Part shown: positions 1 to 7,390 of the stretch, in pieces
Layout of the letters: every line of letters begins with the position of its first letter
How positions within the stretch are numbered: position 1 is the stretch's first letter
Source: Psychromonas sp. 14N.309.X.WAT.B.A12
GTDB taxonomy: Bacteria; Pseudomonadota; Gammaproteobacteria; Enterobacterales; Psychromonadaceae
Length of the DNA stretch: 64,000 nucleotides
Assembly: GCF_030397575.1 (NCBI RefSeq)
Contig: NZ_JAPNXS010000007.1
Span: forward strand, 1-64,000
Direction: 5' to 3'
Notes under the pieces: model-generated
Seen by the model: only the letters and a program-made list of their open reading frames with translations
What the model was told of the DNA's origin: nothing
Database searches by the model: none
Position numbers and translations under genes: made by a program

Positions 1-16
1 CTCTCCTTCCGCACCA
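1..16 (+). tRNA. 3' end of a tRNA-Leu gene (truncated by window edge)
   Basis: The first 16 bases are the 3' side of a T stem, the 3' acceptor strand CTTCCGC, a discriminator A and an encoded CCA. The same 16 bases end the fuller tRNA-Leu-like copy at 85-170, which has a TTTAGGC anticodon loop (anticodon TAG). The upstream part of this gene is outside the window, so its integrity and isoacceptor cannot be confirmed. A hairpin-plus-T-run terminator follows 27 bases later. Confidence 0.7.
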
Positions 17-43
17 TGCTTAACCACACGTTAAGAAATAAAT

Positions 44-69
44 AAACCAGCTAATATGCTGGTTTTTTT
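44..69 (+). terminator. Rho-independent terminator after tRNA-Leu (copy 1)
   Basis: An 8-bp stem (AAACCAGC / GCTGGTTT) with a 6-base loop is followed by a T run. It lies directly downstream of the tRNA 3' end, so it probably ends the tRNA transcript. Confidence 0.85.
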
Positions 70-84
70 ATACCTAAAATTCAA

Positions 85-170
85 TGGATTGAAAGACACG
101 CTAGGTTTAGGCTCAGCGACTATCAAAGAACGCGCAAGGAGTGAGAGTTCAAGTCTCTCCTTCCGCACCA
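85..170 (+). pseudogene. Decayed tRNA-Leu (TAG anticodon) copy
   Basis: The T arm (143-159), the acceptor 3' strand CTTCCGC (160-166) and CCA (168-170) are perfect. A CTAGG stem leads into a TTTAGGC loop with anticodon TAG at 108-110. The 3' side of the anticodon stem is missing a base and no longer pairs. The GCGGAAG needed at the 5' end of the acceptor stem is absent; instead the sequence runs back into the flanking repeat at about position 91. It therefore looks like a 5'-truncated, non-functional copy made by the tandem duplication. A read or assembly error cannot be excluded. Confidence 0.6.
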
Positions 171-197
171 TGCTTAACCACACGTTAAGAAATAAAT

Positions 198-223
198 AAA
201 CCAGCTAATTTGCTGGTTTTTTT
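198..223 (+). terminator. Rho-independent terminator (copy 2 of the repeat)
   Basis: Second copy of the AAACCAGC / GCTGGTTT hairpin and T run, 154 bp after the first, with one loop substitution. It follows the decayed tRNA copy. Confidence 0.8.
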
Positions 224-340
224 ATACCTAAAATTCAATGGATTGTGCACCCTAGCACTTATTACAATATTTAAATGACTAGTGGTAATATAACTCATGT
301 TTCAAAGGCGATATTATTAAAAATAAAAAACGAGAAATTT

Positions 341-679
341 ATGTCTAATCCCCCCTGTCCAAAATGTCATTCTGAGTTTGTTTACGAAGATCAAAATCTA
401 CTGATTTGCCCTGAATGTGGATACGAATGGAGTCCTGCAGAACTGCTTGCAGAAGCTGCGCTTTTACAAGTCAAAGATAGCAACGGCACGCCATTAAATG
501 ATGGTGATAAGGTCACCATGATTAAAGACCTTAAAGTAAAGGGTAGCTCTACGGTGATTAAGGTTGGTACTAAAGCAATTGTGAAACGAGTAATTGAAGG
601 CAAAGATCATCAACTTGACTGTAAAGTAGATGACATTGGTGAAATGATGGTAACAGCACAGTTTGTGAAGAAAGCCTGA
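341..679 (+). CDS. yjdM: PhnA/YjdM-family zinc-ribbon protein
   Basis: A 112-residue protein with an N-terminal zinc ribbon (CPKC at residues 6-9 and CPEC at 23-26), followed by a compact SH3-like domain. This is the architecture and usual length of the PhnA family, named YjdM in E. coli. Despite the old name, the family has no proven role in phosphonate degradation and its biochemical function is unknown. The frame is open back to 275, but the zinc-ribbon protein should start at the ATG at 341, because family members begin only a few residues before the first CxxC. The ribosome-binding site is weak (GAG seven bases upstream). It stands alone downstream of the tRNA repeat. Confidence 0.85.
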   Translation: MSNPPCPKCHSEFVYEDQNLLICPECGYEWSPAELLAEAALLQVKDSNGTPLNDGDKVTMIKDLKVKGSSTVIKVGTKAIVKRVIEGKDHQLDCKVDDIGEMMVTAQFVKKA

Positions 680-713
680 GAAAAATAAAGAATCAAAACA
701 AGGAAGTTCGACG

Positions 714-957
714 TTCATAATTAAGGCTTTAATCTTAATTGGGTTAATGCAAATTCTATTAAAAATACCATCAACAAGTTTATATGCCGGACCTTAAACA
801 GGCATTGTTTTGTGTTTAGCCTTACCATGGAATGGGAGCTCTTTAATGCGGTGATCGACACTTCAATTTCAGGCGTAATACTCTTTACTGTTGGTTATTA
901 GGTCGATGGAGTGATTGATATTTGTGGTCTTAGCATAGGGTTAGTTTATCTTTGATA
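714..957 (+). pseudogene. Possible remnant of a small membrane-protein gene
   Basis: The 456-bp gap between 679 and 1136 has no intact gene. From 714 one frame reads hydrophobic residues (FIIKALILIGLMQILLKIP) up to a TAA. Another frame then continues with MEWELFNAVIDTSISGVILF, interrupted by a further stop. This looks like a membrane protein broken by stops and a frameshift, but compositional chance in AT-rich DNA is possible. The rest of the gap (957-1120) shows nothing except AT-rich promoter-like DNA before the next gene. Confidence 0.2.
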
Positions 958-1135
958 CGTCATTTTATTAATGTCGTAAACAAACGATGTTTAAGGCCAT
1001 TTAAAAATGCACGATGCCGCTACCCTATAAAACAATATTAGGTTAAGTTACAATTAGTTAAGTTTAACTCGTTACAATATCTCATTAAGTTAATGATAAT
1101 ATCTAGTAATGCCATAAAGGAGAAATGGAGACATT

Positions 1136-1600
1136 ATGTTTACTAAAGAAATGGTACATACCGCCTTACAAACTTGGTGTGACAATGTTGTTAAAGTAGG
1201 AAAGGTTCACTCTGAAGGTGGCGATGCACAGGCATTTTCTCTTCAAGTATTATCCGAAAGTTACGACTACGATAACGGCCACGTACTGTTTAAGCCAACC
1301 CTCACATTTGGCCAACAAACTTTCCGCCCTACTAAAGAAGGCGCACTTTCATATTTTGTTGGTGGCAATAGTGAGTTTCCAAATGATAACGGCTTTAAGC
1401 TTAAGCCTTGGGTAAAAGTTTGGTACAGCAAAGAAGATTTTATACTGCATGGTGATTTAGCGATAGTGCAATGTAATGTGCATTTCATCGGTGAAGATGA
1501 CAGCCATATTTTTGTAAATAAGAGCTTTGTATTTAAGATATGTGAAGATGGCAAAGTACGTATTATCTTGCATCAATCTTCGTTACCTTATCAACCTTAA
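1136..1600 (+). CDS. NTF2-like (SnoaL-type fold) protein of unknown function
   Basis: A 154-residue soluble protein with the alternating pattern of a cone-shaped NTF2-like fold: an N-terminal helix, then strands containing FKPTLTFGQQTFRPT, GALSYFVGGN, a buried KPWVKVWY strand and a C-terminal IILHQSSLPY. Close relatives in Vibrio and other marine gammaproteobacteria are often annotated, misleadingly, as phosphoribosyl-AMP cyclohydrolase. No HisI cysteine/histidine motif is present here, so that label should not be carried over. The start is the ATG at 1136, preceded by AAAGGAG and GGAG. It forms its own transcription unit, closed by the terminator at 1636. Confidence 0.7.
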   Translation: MFTKEMVHTALQTWCDNVVKVGKVHSEGGDAQAFSLQVLSESYDYDNGHVLFKPTLTFGQQTFRPTKEGALSYFVGGNSEFPNDNGFKLKPWVKVWYSKEDFILHGDLAIVQCNVHFIGEDDSHIFVNKSFVFKICEDGKVRIILHQSSLPYQP

Positions 1601-1629
1601 GTAGTTCTTCATCCACTTATATGTTTTTT

Positions 1630-1664
1630 AAAAAATGAAACCAGCTCTTTGCTGGTTTCATTTT
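1630..1664. terminator. Bidirectional rho-independent terminator
   Basis: A perfect 10-bp stem (TGAAACCAGC / GCTGGTTTCA) with a 5-base loop has an A run on its left and TTTT on its right. It separates the convergent genes ending at 1600 and 1667. Confidence 0.85.
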
Positions 1665-1666
1665 AA

Positions 1667-2095
1667 TTACCTATTTAGCTTTGTTATTTTTAGCCAATAT
1701 AAAAGAGCCACAAACACACCAAAGCTCAATGATATATAACAAAGCGGCGTTCCCATTTCACTTCTTGGGCAAACTCCCCCTTGAAAAAACTCCAACAAGC
1801 TACCTACAACAGCAAGTAATACAACCGGGATCCAACCTATGATAAATAGCCACTTTGAATATTTTATGCGCTCAAATAAAGTAGCTATCAACATTAAAAA
1901 ATAACCTATGCTAACAATATAACAAGCCGGTATATTGATAACCGATGGGCAAAGGGCAATACCTGTTACAGTTAAATAAGATACAGAAACGCCGCTGTAC
2001 AACCCTACACTCAGCGACACTAATAAAGCTGCTGTGATGATTCCGACAATCAATTTTTTTAAACTATCATTTACGTTAGCTGGCATACTAATCAT
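1667..2095 (-). CDS. Small four-helix membrane protein with repeated cysteine motif
   Basis: A 142-residue protein with about four hydrophobic helices and no family I can name. It has an internal near-repeat: each half ends in a CP...P.CYIS/V element (CPSVINIPACYIV and CPRSEMGTPLCYIS), so four cysteines are paired in two equivalent positions. That spacing recalls membrane thiol-oxidoreductases of the VKOR/DsbB type, but no CxxC is present and I infer no function. The start codon overlaps the stop of the upstream gene (ATGA at 2092-2095), so the two are translationally coupled. An ATG three codons further in (2086) is an alternative start. Confidence 0.6.
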   Translation of the reverse strand: MISMPANVNDSLKKLIVGIITAALLVSLSVGLYSGVSVSYLTVTGIALCPSVINIPACYIVSIGYFLMLIATLFERIKYSKWLFIIGWIPVVLLAVVGSLLEFFQGGVCPRSEMGTPLCYISLSFGVFVALLYWLKITKLNR

Positions 2096-2787
2096 CTTTT
2101 ATAAAAATTTTTGTACGTTCTGTGTAATGCATAAATTGAAATAGAAAATATAATCAGATGCACGACATTCATTGCTGCAGGTAATAACCACACTCCAATA
2201 CTTAGACCAGTGAAGTAAGTTGCAAAGATCCCACCTAAAATAACGGCAGGGCTAAACAAAGCTACCCAGCGAGGATAAAGGGTTTTACCTATTGCAATAC
2301 GCCATATCCAAAGTATAGAGACAATAAGCACTGCTAAACGTAAAGCATTCACCAAGGGTTCATTATGCGCGCCAAATTCGCTTAATAAATGTTGTAATTG
2401 CAAAGCAACGTCTGGATCTGTTGTATTAGTTATTTCATGGGCTGTTAACGCTAAATAAATACGCCCTCCTAACCAAGCATTTCCTACCATAAAAGCATAC
2501 CCCCCCAGTAAAGTAATAATACAACCATGTACTTTACTACCGCCTTTAATAAACATTTGCCCTAAGTGCCAATACCCTAAAATATATAATGGAGCCGCTA
2601 AGGTACTAAAAAAGTGTCCTATTGTTAGCCTTTCTTTGCTCACATTGGCGAAGTAACCATACCCTTTAGCTTCATAGCCACCAAGTGGAGAGAACTGTAA
2701 AGTAAACTCTCCTATTCCTACTAACAAAGCGGCTAGAAACCCAGCCACACCTGTAACCAGTAGTATGTTATATGTTTTTTTATCCAC
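2092..2787 (-). CDS. Polytopic membrane protein, possibly DUF6796-like
   Basis: A 231-residue protein with about six transmembrane segments, including an N-terminal one after MDKKTYN and pairs around residues 55-75 and 85-110. The hydrophobic pattern and the conserved-looking F(F)STLAAPLYILGYWH stretch resemble uncharacterised DUF6796 membrane proteins. It starts with GTG at 2787, preceded by AAGAGAG, and no better ATG is available. It lies 59 bp downstream of the FG-GAP protein gene and overlaps the following small membrane protein by four bases. The three are probably co-transcribed. Function is unknown. Confidence 0.6.
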   Translation of the reverse strand: MDKKTYNILLVTGVAGFLAALLVGIGEFTLQFSPLGGYEAKGYGYFANVSKERLTIGHFFSTLAAPLYILGYWHLGQMFIKGGSKVHGCIITLLGGYAFMVGNAWLGGRIYLALTAHEITNTTDPDVALQLQHLLSEFGAHNEPLVNALRLAVLIVSILWIWRIAIGKTLYPRWVALFSPAVILGGIFATYFTGLSIGVWLLPAAMNVVHLIIFSISIYALHRTYKNFYKR

Positions 2788-2846
2788 AAAAATACTCTCT
2801 TATTAATAATTTAAAGCGCTAGGCTTTTATTTAATATCAATGTTGA

Positions 2847-4448
2847 TTATTGATAATCAGCAAGGTTAATCGTGGAATCCACTTGAGGTGAATCAATACT
2901 CACTGTTTTGCCACTTTGATAATTAACCTGTATTGACTTAATCTCAGTTTGATTATTTAAACCAAAAAACAGGTCACTAGTCTGATCAGAGCCCAAGCCT
3001 TCGCTACTATAAAACTGGTTAGTATAGGTTTGGCCATTTTCCATAGTGAGTGTCACTATTGCACCTAATGAGTGAGTTTCGTCTTTAAATCGTACTTTTA
3101 ACCAATGACGCTCACCACCATTGTTAATAAAAGCACGTAACTTACCGTTTAAATTACCAATAACTGCATCAGGCCAACCATCTTGATTAAAATCAGAGAC
3201 AACTGTAGTTACACCAAAGTGTTTATTGATAATGCCAGCGACTTCCTCTACGGGTTTGAATGTGTTCTCCTGGTATTGCTGTAATAGGTTTCCAGGATAG
3301 AGATCTAAGTGTTCAACAGCAGGAAAACGGATATAGTTTTGAGTTATAAGGTAATCAGCTAAAGAATCGTTATTAAAGTCATAAGAGACAAGCCCCCAGC
3401 CAAATCCATATTTTGCTGCATTGTTTTCTAATGCAGTGTCCTTGAATTGAAAGTCACCTTGGTTTTCTAGCAAGATGTAATCTTTATTTAAGGTTTGATC
3501 TTCAGTTAAATCCCCTACTACTAAAAAGTCAGGCAAGGTTTTTCCTACGTTACTGAAGTATAAATCTAAGAATCCATCATTATTATAATCACTAACAGCA
3601 ATACCCATGGGGTAACTATAGGTAACAGGCAAAGTGATATTATTAAAAGTTAAATCGCCGTTGTTTTTAAATACACGGACAAACCCAGTGTCTTGAGCAA
3701 CAACTAAATCACTTAACCCATTATTATTTAAATCAACAAAAACAGCTGTGAAGGTATTATGTTGCTCAAATACACCTGAAGATTGAGTAATATCAGCGAA
3801 AGTATTATCACCGTTATTTAAAAGTAAATTACTAATGCCGCCATAAACTTGATTAAAGATAGTTTCACCTTCTACGTATTCAGGACGAATATAGTTAGAG
3901 ACATATAAATCAACAGCACCATCATTATTAATATCACCGAATGAAATAGATAAAGGCAATGATTTTTTGTCTAAGGGAAATTCTAATTTTTTCCCAATAA
4001 AACCTTCACCTGTGTTTTCATAAAGGTATACCCCACTGCTTCGAGCAACAAAGAGATCTACCCAACCATCGTTATTCGCATCAATCGAAGCAGCCCCATA
4101 GGTAGGGTCATCTTTGGCTTTATTAAACCATCCCTGCATTGGCATACTAACCAAGGAATTATTTACATATTTTTGTAAGCTATCTTGCTGGCCAATGCCA
4201 CCACCAACAAAGATCTCATCGATATTGTCATTATCTATGTCGATAGTAGATAGCGCCATAAAAGGTAATCCCACAACAAAATCAGATTGATGTGTAAAAT
4301 CAGTGCTAATTTCAATAAAACGTAAATCTGTTTCGCCTTGTGCTTGTTCTGCACCTTGTATGATATAAGTTACAATTCTAGTAAAAAAGAATGAAACACA
4401 TATTAGAATACCGATAATAATCAACGATATTTTTTTCCATTTACTCAT
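2847..4448 (-). CDS. FG-GAP/VCBS repeat protein with C-terminal ASPIC/UnbV domain (CRTAC1-like)
   Basis: The protein has 533 residues counted from the ATG at 4448, which has a GGAG site; the frame is open further upstream. An N-terminal membrane anchor (IIIGILICVSFFF) is followed by at least seven repeats carrying calcium-binding loops of the D-x-N-x-D-x-x-x-D type (DIDNDNIDE, DANNDGWVD, DINNDGAVD, DLNNNGLSD, DYNNDGFLD, DFNNDSLAD, DFNQDGWPD). These predict a beta-propeller. The last about 80 residues form an ASPIC/UnbV module (HWLKVRF, LGAIVTL, SSEGLGSDQTSDLFFGL). Such proteins are anchored or secreted and are proposed to bind ligands or partners; no enzyme activity is established. It is the first gene of a three-gene group with two membrane proteins. 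Confidence 0.85.
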   Translation of the reverse strand: MSKWKKISLIIIGILICVSFFFTRIVTYIIQGAEQAQGETDLRFIEISTDFTHQSDFVVGLPFMALSTIDIDNDNIDEIFVGGGIGQQDSLQKYVNNSLVSMPMQGWFNKAKDDPTYGAASIDANNDGWVDLFVARSSGVYLYENTGEGFIGKKLEFPLDKKSLPLSISFGDINNDGAVDLYVSNYIRPEYVEGETIFNQVYGGISNLLLNNGDNTFADITQSSGVFEQHNTFTAVFVDLNNNGLSDLVVAQDTGFVRVFKNNGDLTFNNITLPVTYSYPMGIAVSDYNNDGFLDLYFSNVGKTLPDFLVVGDLTEDQTLNKDYILLENQGDFQFKDTALENNAAKYGFGWGLVSYDFNNDSLADYLITQNYIRFPAVEHLDLYPGNLLQQYQENTFKPVEEVAGIINKHFGVTTVVSDFNQDGWPDAVIGNLNGKLRAFINNGGERHWLKVRFKDETHSLGAIVTLTMENGQTYTNQFYSSEGLGSDQTSDLFFGLNNQTEIKSIQVNYQSGKTVSIDSPQVDSTINLADYQ

Positions 4449-4813
4449 AGTTTTCTCCGGTAGGTGTTCAATATATTCGTCCTTGATAGGAGTAATAATA
4501 ATGAGACCCGAAAAAACGCTTAAAACATTCAATTTTTATACAAAGTGAGTGTAATAAGTAAAATATAAGGCTAGGAGAAAAATAAAACCGTGATGGTTTA
4601 ATAGAGGGAATTAAAGAAAAAAGTTATTTCTAGTAAGGAAAACGCTACAAATAAGTAGCGCACGACTGATAAAGTAGCTAAACCAATGATCTATTAAAGT
4701 GAGGTCAAATACTTTTAAACACTTATGCAGTTATAAAGCTATGTTGAGATGAGCTACCTGTATTCATCTGTTTGGCATGAGGTTTTACCCTATGCCGGCA
4801 TACTTTTTAGCAG
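4449..4813. other. Intergenic region, promoter side of the FG-GAP gene
   Basis: 365 bp between the divergently placed end of trxC and the start of the FG-GAP gene. It should hold the FG-GAP promoter on the minus strand. A weak GGCAT/ATGCC hairpin at about 4777-4799, downstream of trxC, lacks a T run and is not a convincing terminator. I see no gene or RNA. Confidence 0.4.
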
Positions 4814-5245
4814 CTACTTTAACAATGCCTGTGCTAACCATGCTTTGAATTGCCCAGCTGGTAAAGCGCCATTTAGGGTATCAACCACTTTACCTTGTTT
4901 AAATACCATCAGAGTGGGAATACTGCGGATATTATATTGTGCCCCTAACAACGGTTGATCTTCAGTATCTATCTTTACAAATCTTGCTGTCGTATTTTGT
5001 GTAGCAACTTCTGTAAATGTCGGAGCGAAATTAATACAAGGGCCGCACCATGGTGCCCAAAAATCGATCACAACAGGCTTATCACCATTGATTAACGCAG
5101 ATAAGTTAGCATTGGTTCCTTCGATAGGAGCTCCCTGTAGTAACTCTTTTTTACAACGCCCACAAGTAGGTGTTGATTCAATTCGCTCAACCGGTAAACG
5201 GTTCATTGAGTGACAATGTGGACATCTAGAAGTAATTTTTGTCAT
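4814..5245 (-). CDS. trxC: Thioredoxin 2
   Basis: A 143-residue cytosolic thiol-disulfide reductase. An N-terminal zinc-binding module with two CxxC pairs (C8/C11 and C28/C31) is followed by a thioredoxin fold with the active site WCGPC (residues 66-70) and the cis-proline in SIPTLMVF. This two-domain layout and the length match E. coli TrxC, which is reduced by thioredoxin reductase and induced under oxidative stress there. The start is the ATG at 5245 with a GAGAG site. It lies 15 bp downstream of the GH8 gene and is probably co-transcribed with it, an unusual pairing. Confidence 0.95.
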   Translation of the reverse strand: MTKITSRCPHCHSMNRLPVERIESTPTCGRCKKELLQGAPIEGTNANLSALINGDKPVVIDFWAPWCGPCINFAPTFTEVATQNTTARFVKIDTEDQPLLGAQYNIRSIPTLMVFKQGKVVDTLNGALPAGQFKAWLAQALLK

Positions 5246-5260
5246 TTATTTTCTCTCTTT

Positions 5261-6295
5261 TTACTGCTTTATCATGGCTAGTTGCGATAATAAAATAAAG
5301 GTCGCAGAATAATAGTCAGTTTCTGCATTTATCTCAGGAAAGGTTACCTCAGTGTTACCATTCATCTTAGCCTTAGTAGCATTTTTAATAGCCTGCATAC
5401 CGCTGTTAGCCGTTAATGTTGAAACTTGTTCTGTTAATAAATCCACTGATGCAGGTACTTTTTCTTGATCCCAAAAGTCTATAAATGGCGCGGTTAATTC
5501 AGTTTGATATTCACCTGCTAACATCAGGTAAAGAGGAAGTCTATTAGCACTTTCTCCGTATTTTGAAGAACTCGCACCTTCTAGAGTGACTTTATCTTCT
5601 GACAGTATCATCCAATCTGCTGGTAGGCTCCAACGTCCAAAACGAGCCCACTCCATCAATGAAATACCCGATTGGTAGACTTCAGCCCAAATAGGATCTC
5701 CAGTAACTTCGCTAAATAAGTTGAAAGCTGGGAACACCCAATAGGATAAATTGATTTGCTCAGATTGATCGCCAACGTCAACACCTTTTTCAGTTGGTAA
5801 TACCAACTGGTAACCATACTTTTTATCAATCAACTTAGCTTTTATGGCATCTAGCACTCGGAATCCTTCCACCAAATAGATTTGACGATCCCATTTATTT
5901 TCTGCTGCTAATAATGCCCAAGCAATAATAATATCGCCATTACTTGCATTAGGTTTGGATGAAATACAGGCTTTATCACAGGCCTGTTCAGAGGAGCTAA
6001 CTTGTTCGCGGAATAAGTAATCTTCTCGCTGCATATGTTGTTGGGTCCAAGCCCAAATTTTCTCAAATTGTTTTCTGTCATTTGAGAAAACAGCAAATAG
6101 TAATGCAAAGCCTTGCCCTTCACTGTTTGATAGATTGTCATTTTCACCATCAATAACTTGGCCATCAGTAATAAACTGCTCTTTATAAGCAATCCAATTT
6201 TTTTGATAGGGTGTTCGCTCAAAAGAAAGAAATTGCGGTAGAAGTAATATTATAATGAAAAACAATATTATTAAGGCGAATATAATTTTCTTCAT
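5261..6295 (-). CDS. Glycoside hydrolase family 8 (endoglucanase-like), membrane anchored
   Basis: A 344-residue protein with an N-terminal hydrophobic anchor or uncleaved signal (residues 4-22) and a GH8 (alpha/alpha)6-barrel domain. The proton-donor motif SEGQGF gives Glu59. The family signature A-[ST]-D-[AG]-D appears here as ASNGD (residues 117-121), so the first Asp is Asn119, a deviation that could affect catalysis. GH8 enzymes cleave beta-1,4-glucans, xylan or chitosan; the BcsZ branch trims cellulose during export. No bcs cellulose-synthesis genes are nearby, so the substrate is open. The start ATG at 6295 has GGA four bases upstream. trxC follows after 15 bp. Confidence 0.8.
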   Translation of the reverse strand: MKKIIFALIILFFIIILLLPQFLSFERTPYQKNWIAYKEQFITDGQVIDGENDNLSNSEGQGFALLFAVFSNDRKQFEKIWAWTQQHMQREDYLFREQVSSSEQACDKACISSKPNASNGDIIIAWALLAAENKWDRQIYLVEGFRVLDAIKAKLIDKKYGYQLVLPTEKGVDVGDQSEQINLSYWVFPAFNLFSEVTGDPIWAEVYQSGISLMEWARFGRWSLPADWMILSEDKVTLEGASSSKYGESANRLPLYLMLAGEYQTELTAPFIDFWDQEKVPASVDLLTEQVSTLTANSGMQAIKNATKAKMNGNTEVTFPEINAETDYYSATFILLSQLAMIKQ

Positions 6296-6398
6296 TTTTC
6301 CAGTATTCCTTAACTTTTTAAAAGGCTGTTACATTGATAAATAGGCCTCTATGATAAAGGTGAACACTATAAAGATCACTAATAATTAAGCTCAAATA

Positions 6399-7280
6399 CT
6401 ATTTAAGCATTGGATAGGTAAACAAAAAGAAATGACAAAGATTCAGTAGCCAGTGACACAAAATAGCCCACTCTAAGCATTGTGTTTTATAAAAGATATA
6501 ACCGTAACCAAACCCTGCTACCGCAGACACTAATACATAATTGAGCCCGCCCATGAAATGCGCAGCTGCAAAAACACATGCAACCAACATAGGCGAAAAA
6601 ATAGATAGCCGCGTATGGCTTAATCGTTGTGAAAGTTTGGTTTGTAAAATCCCTCTAAATAACGCTTCTTCTGCTACACAGGTAAATAACAAATTAATTG
6701 CGATAAACTCAAACCAAAAGTCTGGTACCTTAGGGTTAAAATCCACCAGCTCTAAAAGCAAAGCAAGGGTGAGTGTCACAACAATAGTGCTGATAATAAC
6801 TAAGATTGGTTGCTTAGCACTTTGCCAATTGATACATAAGGTATTGATGTAGCTTTGGCTAGTATCACTTTTATTCAACTTTTTGAAGAAATAAGCTGTC
6901 AATAAAAGGCCAGCAATGCCTTTATCAACATTCGCATAAAGGGTGTAGGTTATCGCATCCTTACTGATTTGCTCATTAATAATAATGGGCAAGTTATTAA
7001 AGCCAGGTAAGAAATGCAATGCCAGTGCTACCCCAGTAACAATAAATACGCTAGTAAATAACTTAGATAAGAAAGGTAGCTTTATATTAAGCGCAGCATA
7101 ATACAAAGCAAAATAAAGCAAGAGACTACTGACTCCTATTAAATTTATATACTGTTCAGTGAAAGCAAAGCAGACACTAATTAACAACAAAAAATACCAA
7201 AGTGGCTGCTTGAACAGTGTCATTTTACAGTAAGGAAAAACGGCTAAAATCGCTAAGGCTAAAATATAAAAAGTCATCAT
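6399..7280 (-). CDS. CPBP-family intramembrane metalloprotease (CAAX/Abi)
   Basis: A 293-residue polytopic membrane protein with about eight helices. The C-terminal half carries the CPBP glutamyl-protease motifs in order: EEALFRGIL (motif 1, paired glutamates), AAAHFMGG (motif 2, His) and HWLLN (motif 4, His). The family includes Rce1 CAAX prenyl proteases and bacterial proteins linked to bacteriocin immunity or regulated proteolysis; the substrate cannot be read from the sequence. Two adjacent ATGs (7280 and 7277) can start it. The gap to the downstream GH8 gene is 103 bp, so co-transcription is uncertain. Confidence 0.85.
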   Translation of the reverse strand: MMTFYILALAILAVFPYCKMTLFKQPLWYFLLLISVCFAFTEQYINLIGVSSLLLYFALYYAALNIKLPFLSKLFTSVFIVTGVALALHFLPGFNNLPIIINEQISKDAITYTLYANVDKGIAGLLLTAYFFKKLNKSDTSQSYINTLCINWQSAKQPILVIISTIVVTLTLALLLELVDFNPKVPDFWFEFIAINLLFTCVAEEALFRGILQTKLSQRLSHTRLSIFSPMLVACVFAAAHFMGGLNYVLVSAVAGFGYGYIFYKTQCLEWAILCHWLLNLCHFFLFTYPMLK

Positions 7281-7340
7281 CCATGGCTCAGTTTTGCTGT
7301 ATGAATAGGTTGCTCAGAACAACAATAAGTATTTAAAAAT

Positions 7341-7365
7341 AAAAAAGGAGGCTACTGGCCCCCTC
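7341..7365 (-). terminator. Rho-independent terminator of metC
   Basis: On the minus strand a GGGGGC / GCCTCC stem (one G-T pair) is followed directly by six Ts. It lies 26 bp after the metC stop codon. Confidence 0.7.
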
Positions 7366-7390
7366 TTTATGTCAATTAGATGCACTTAAC

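Larger units (their letters stand above)
1..245 (+). repeat. Tandem duplication, period 154 bp, of tRNA tail plus terminator
   Basis: Bases 1-91 and 155-245 are identical except for one A/T difference in the terminator loop (position 56 versus 210). Each copy runs from the tRNA T stem through the terminator hairpin to the sequence ending CAATGGATTG. This looks like unequal recombination within a tRNA-Leu cluster. The start of the first unit lies left of the window. Confidence 0.9.

Noticed and set aside
1136-1600. Annotation as phosphoribosyl-AMP cyclohydrolase (HisI)
   Set aside because: The cysteine and histidine motifs of HisI are absent; the sequence fits an NTF2-like fold.
4749-4958. 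Open frame on the plus strand opposite trxC
   Set aside because: It lies inside the antisense of a clear thioredoxin 2 gene, lacks a ribosome site and has no recognisable domain.
5261-7280. Cellulose biosynthesis (bcs) locus
   Set aside because: Only a GH8 gene is present; no BcsA, BcsB, BcsC or c-di-GMP binding proteins are nearby.
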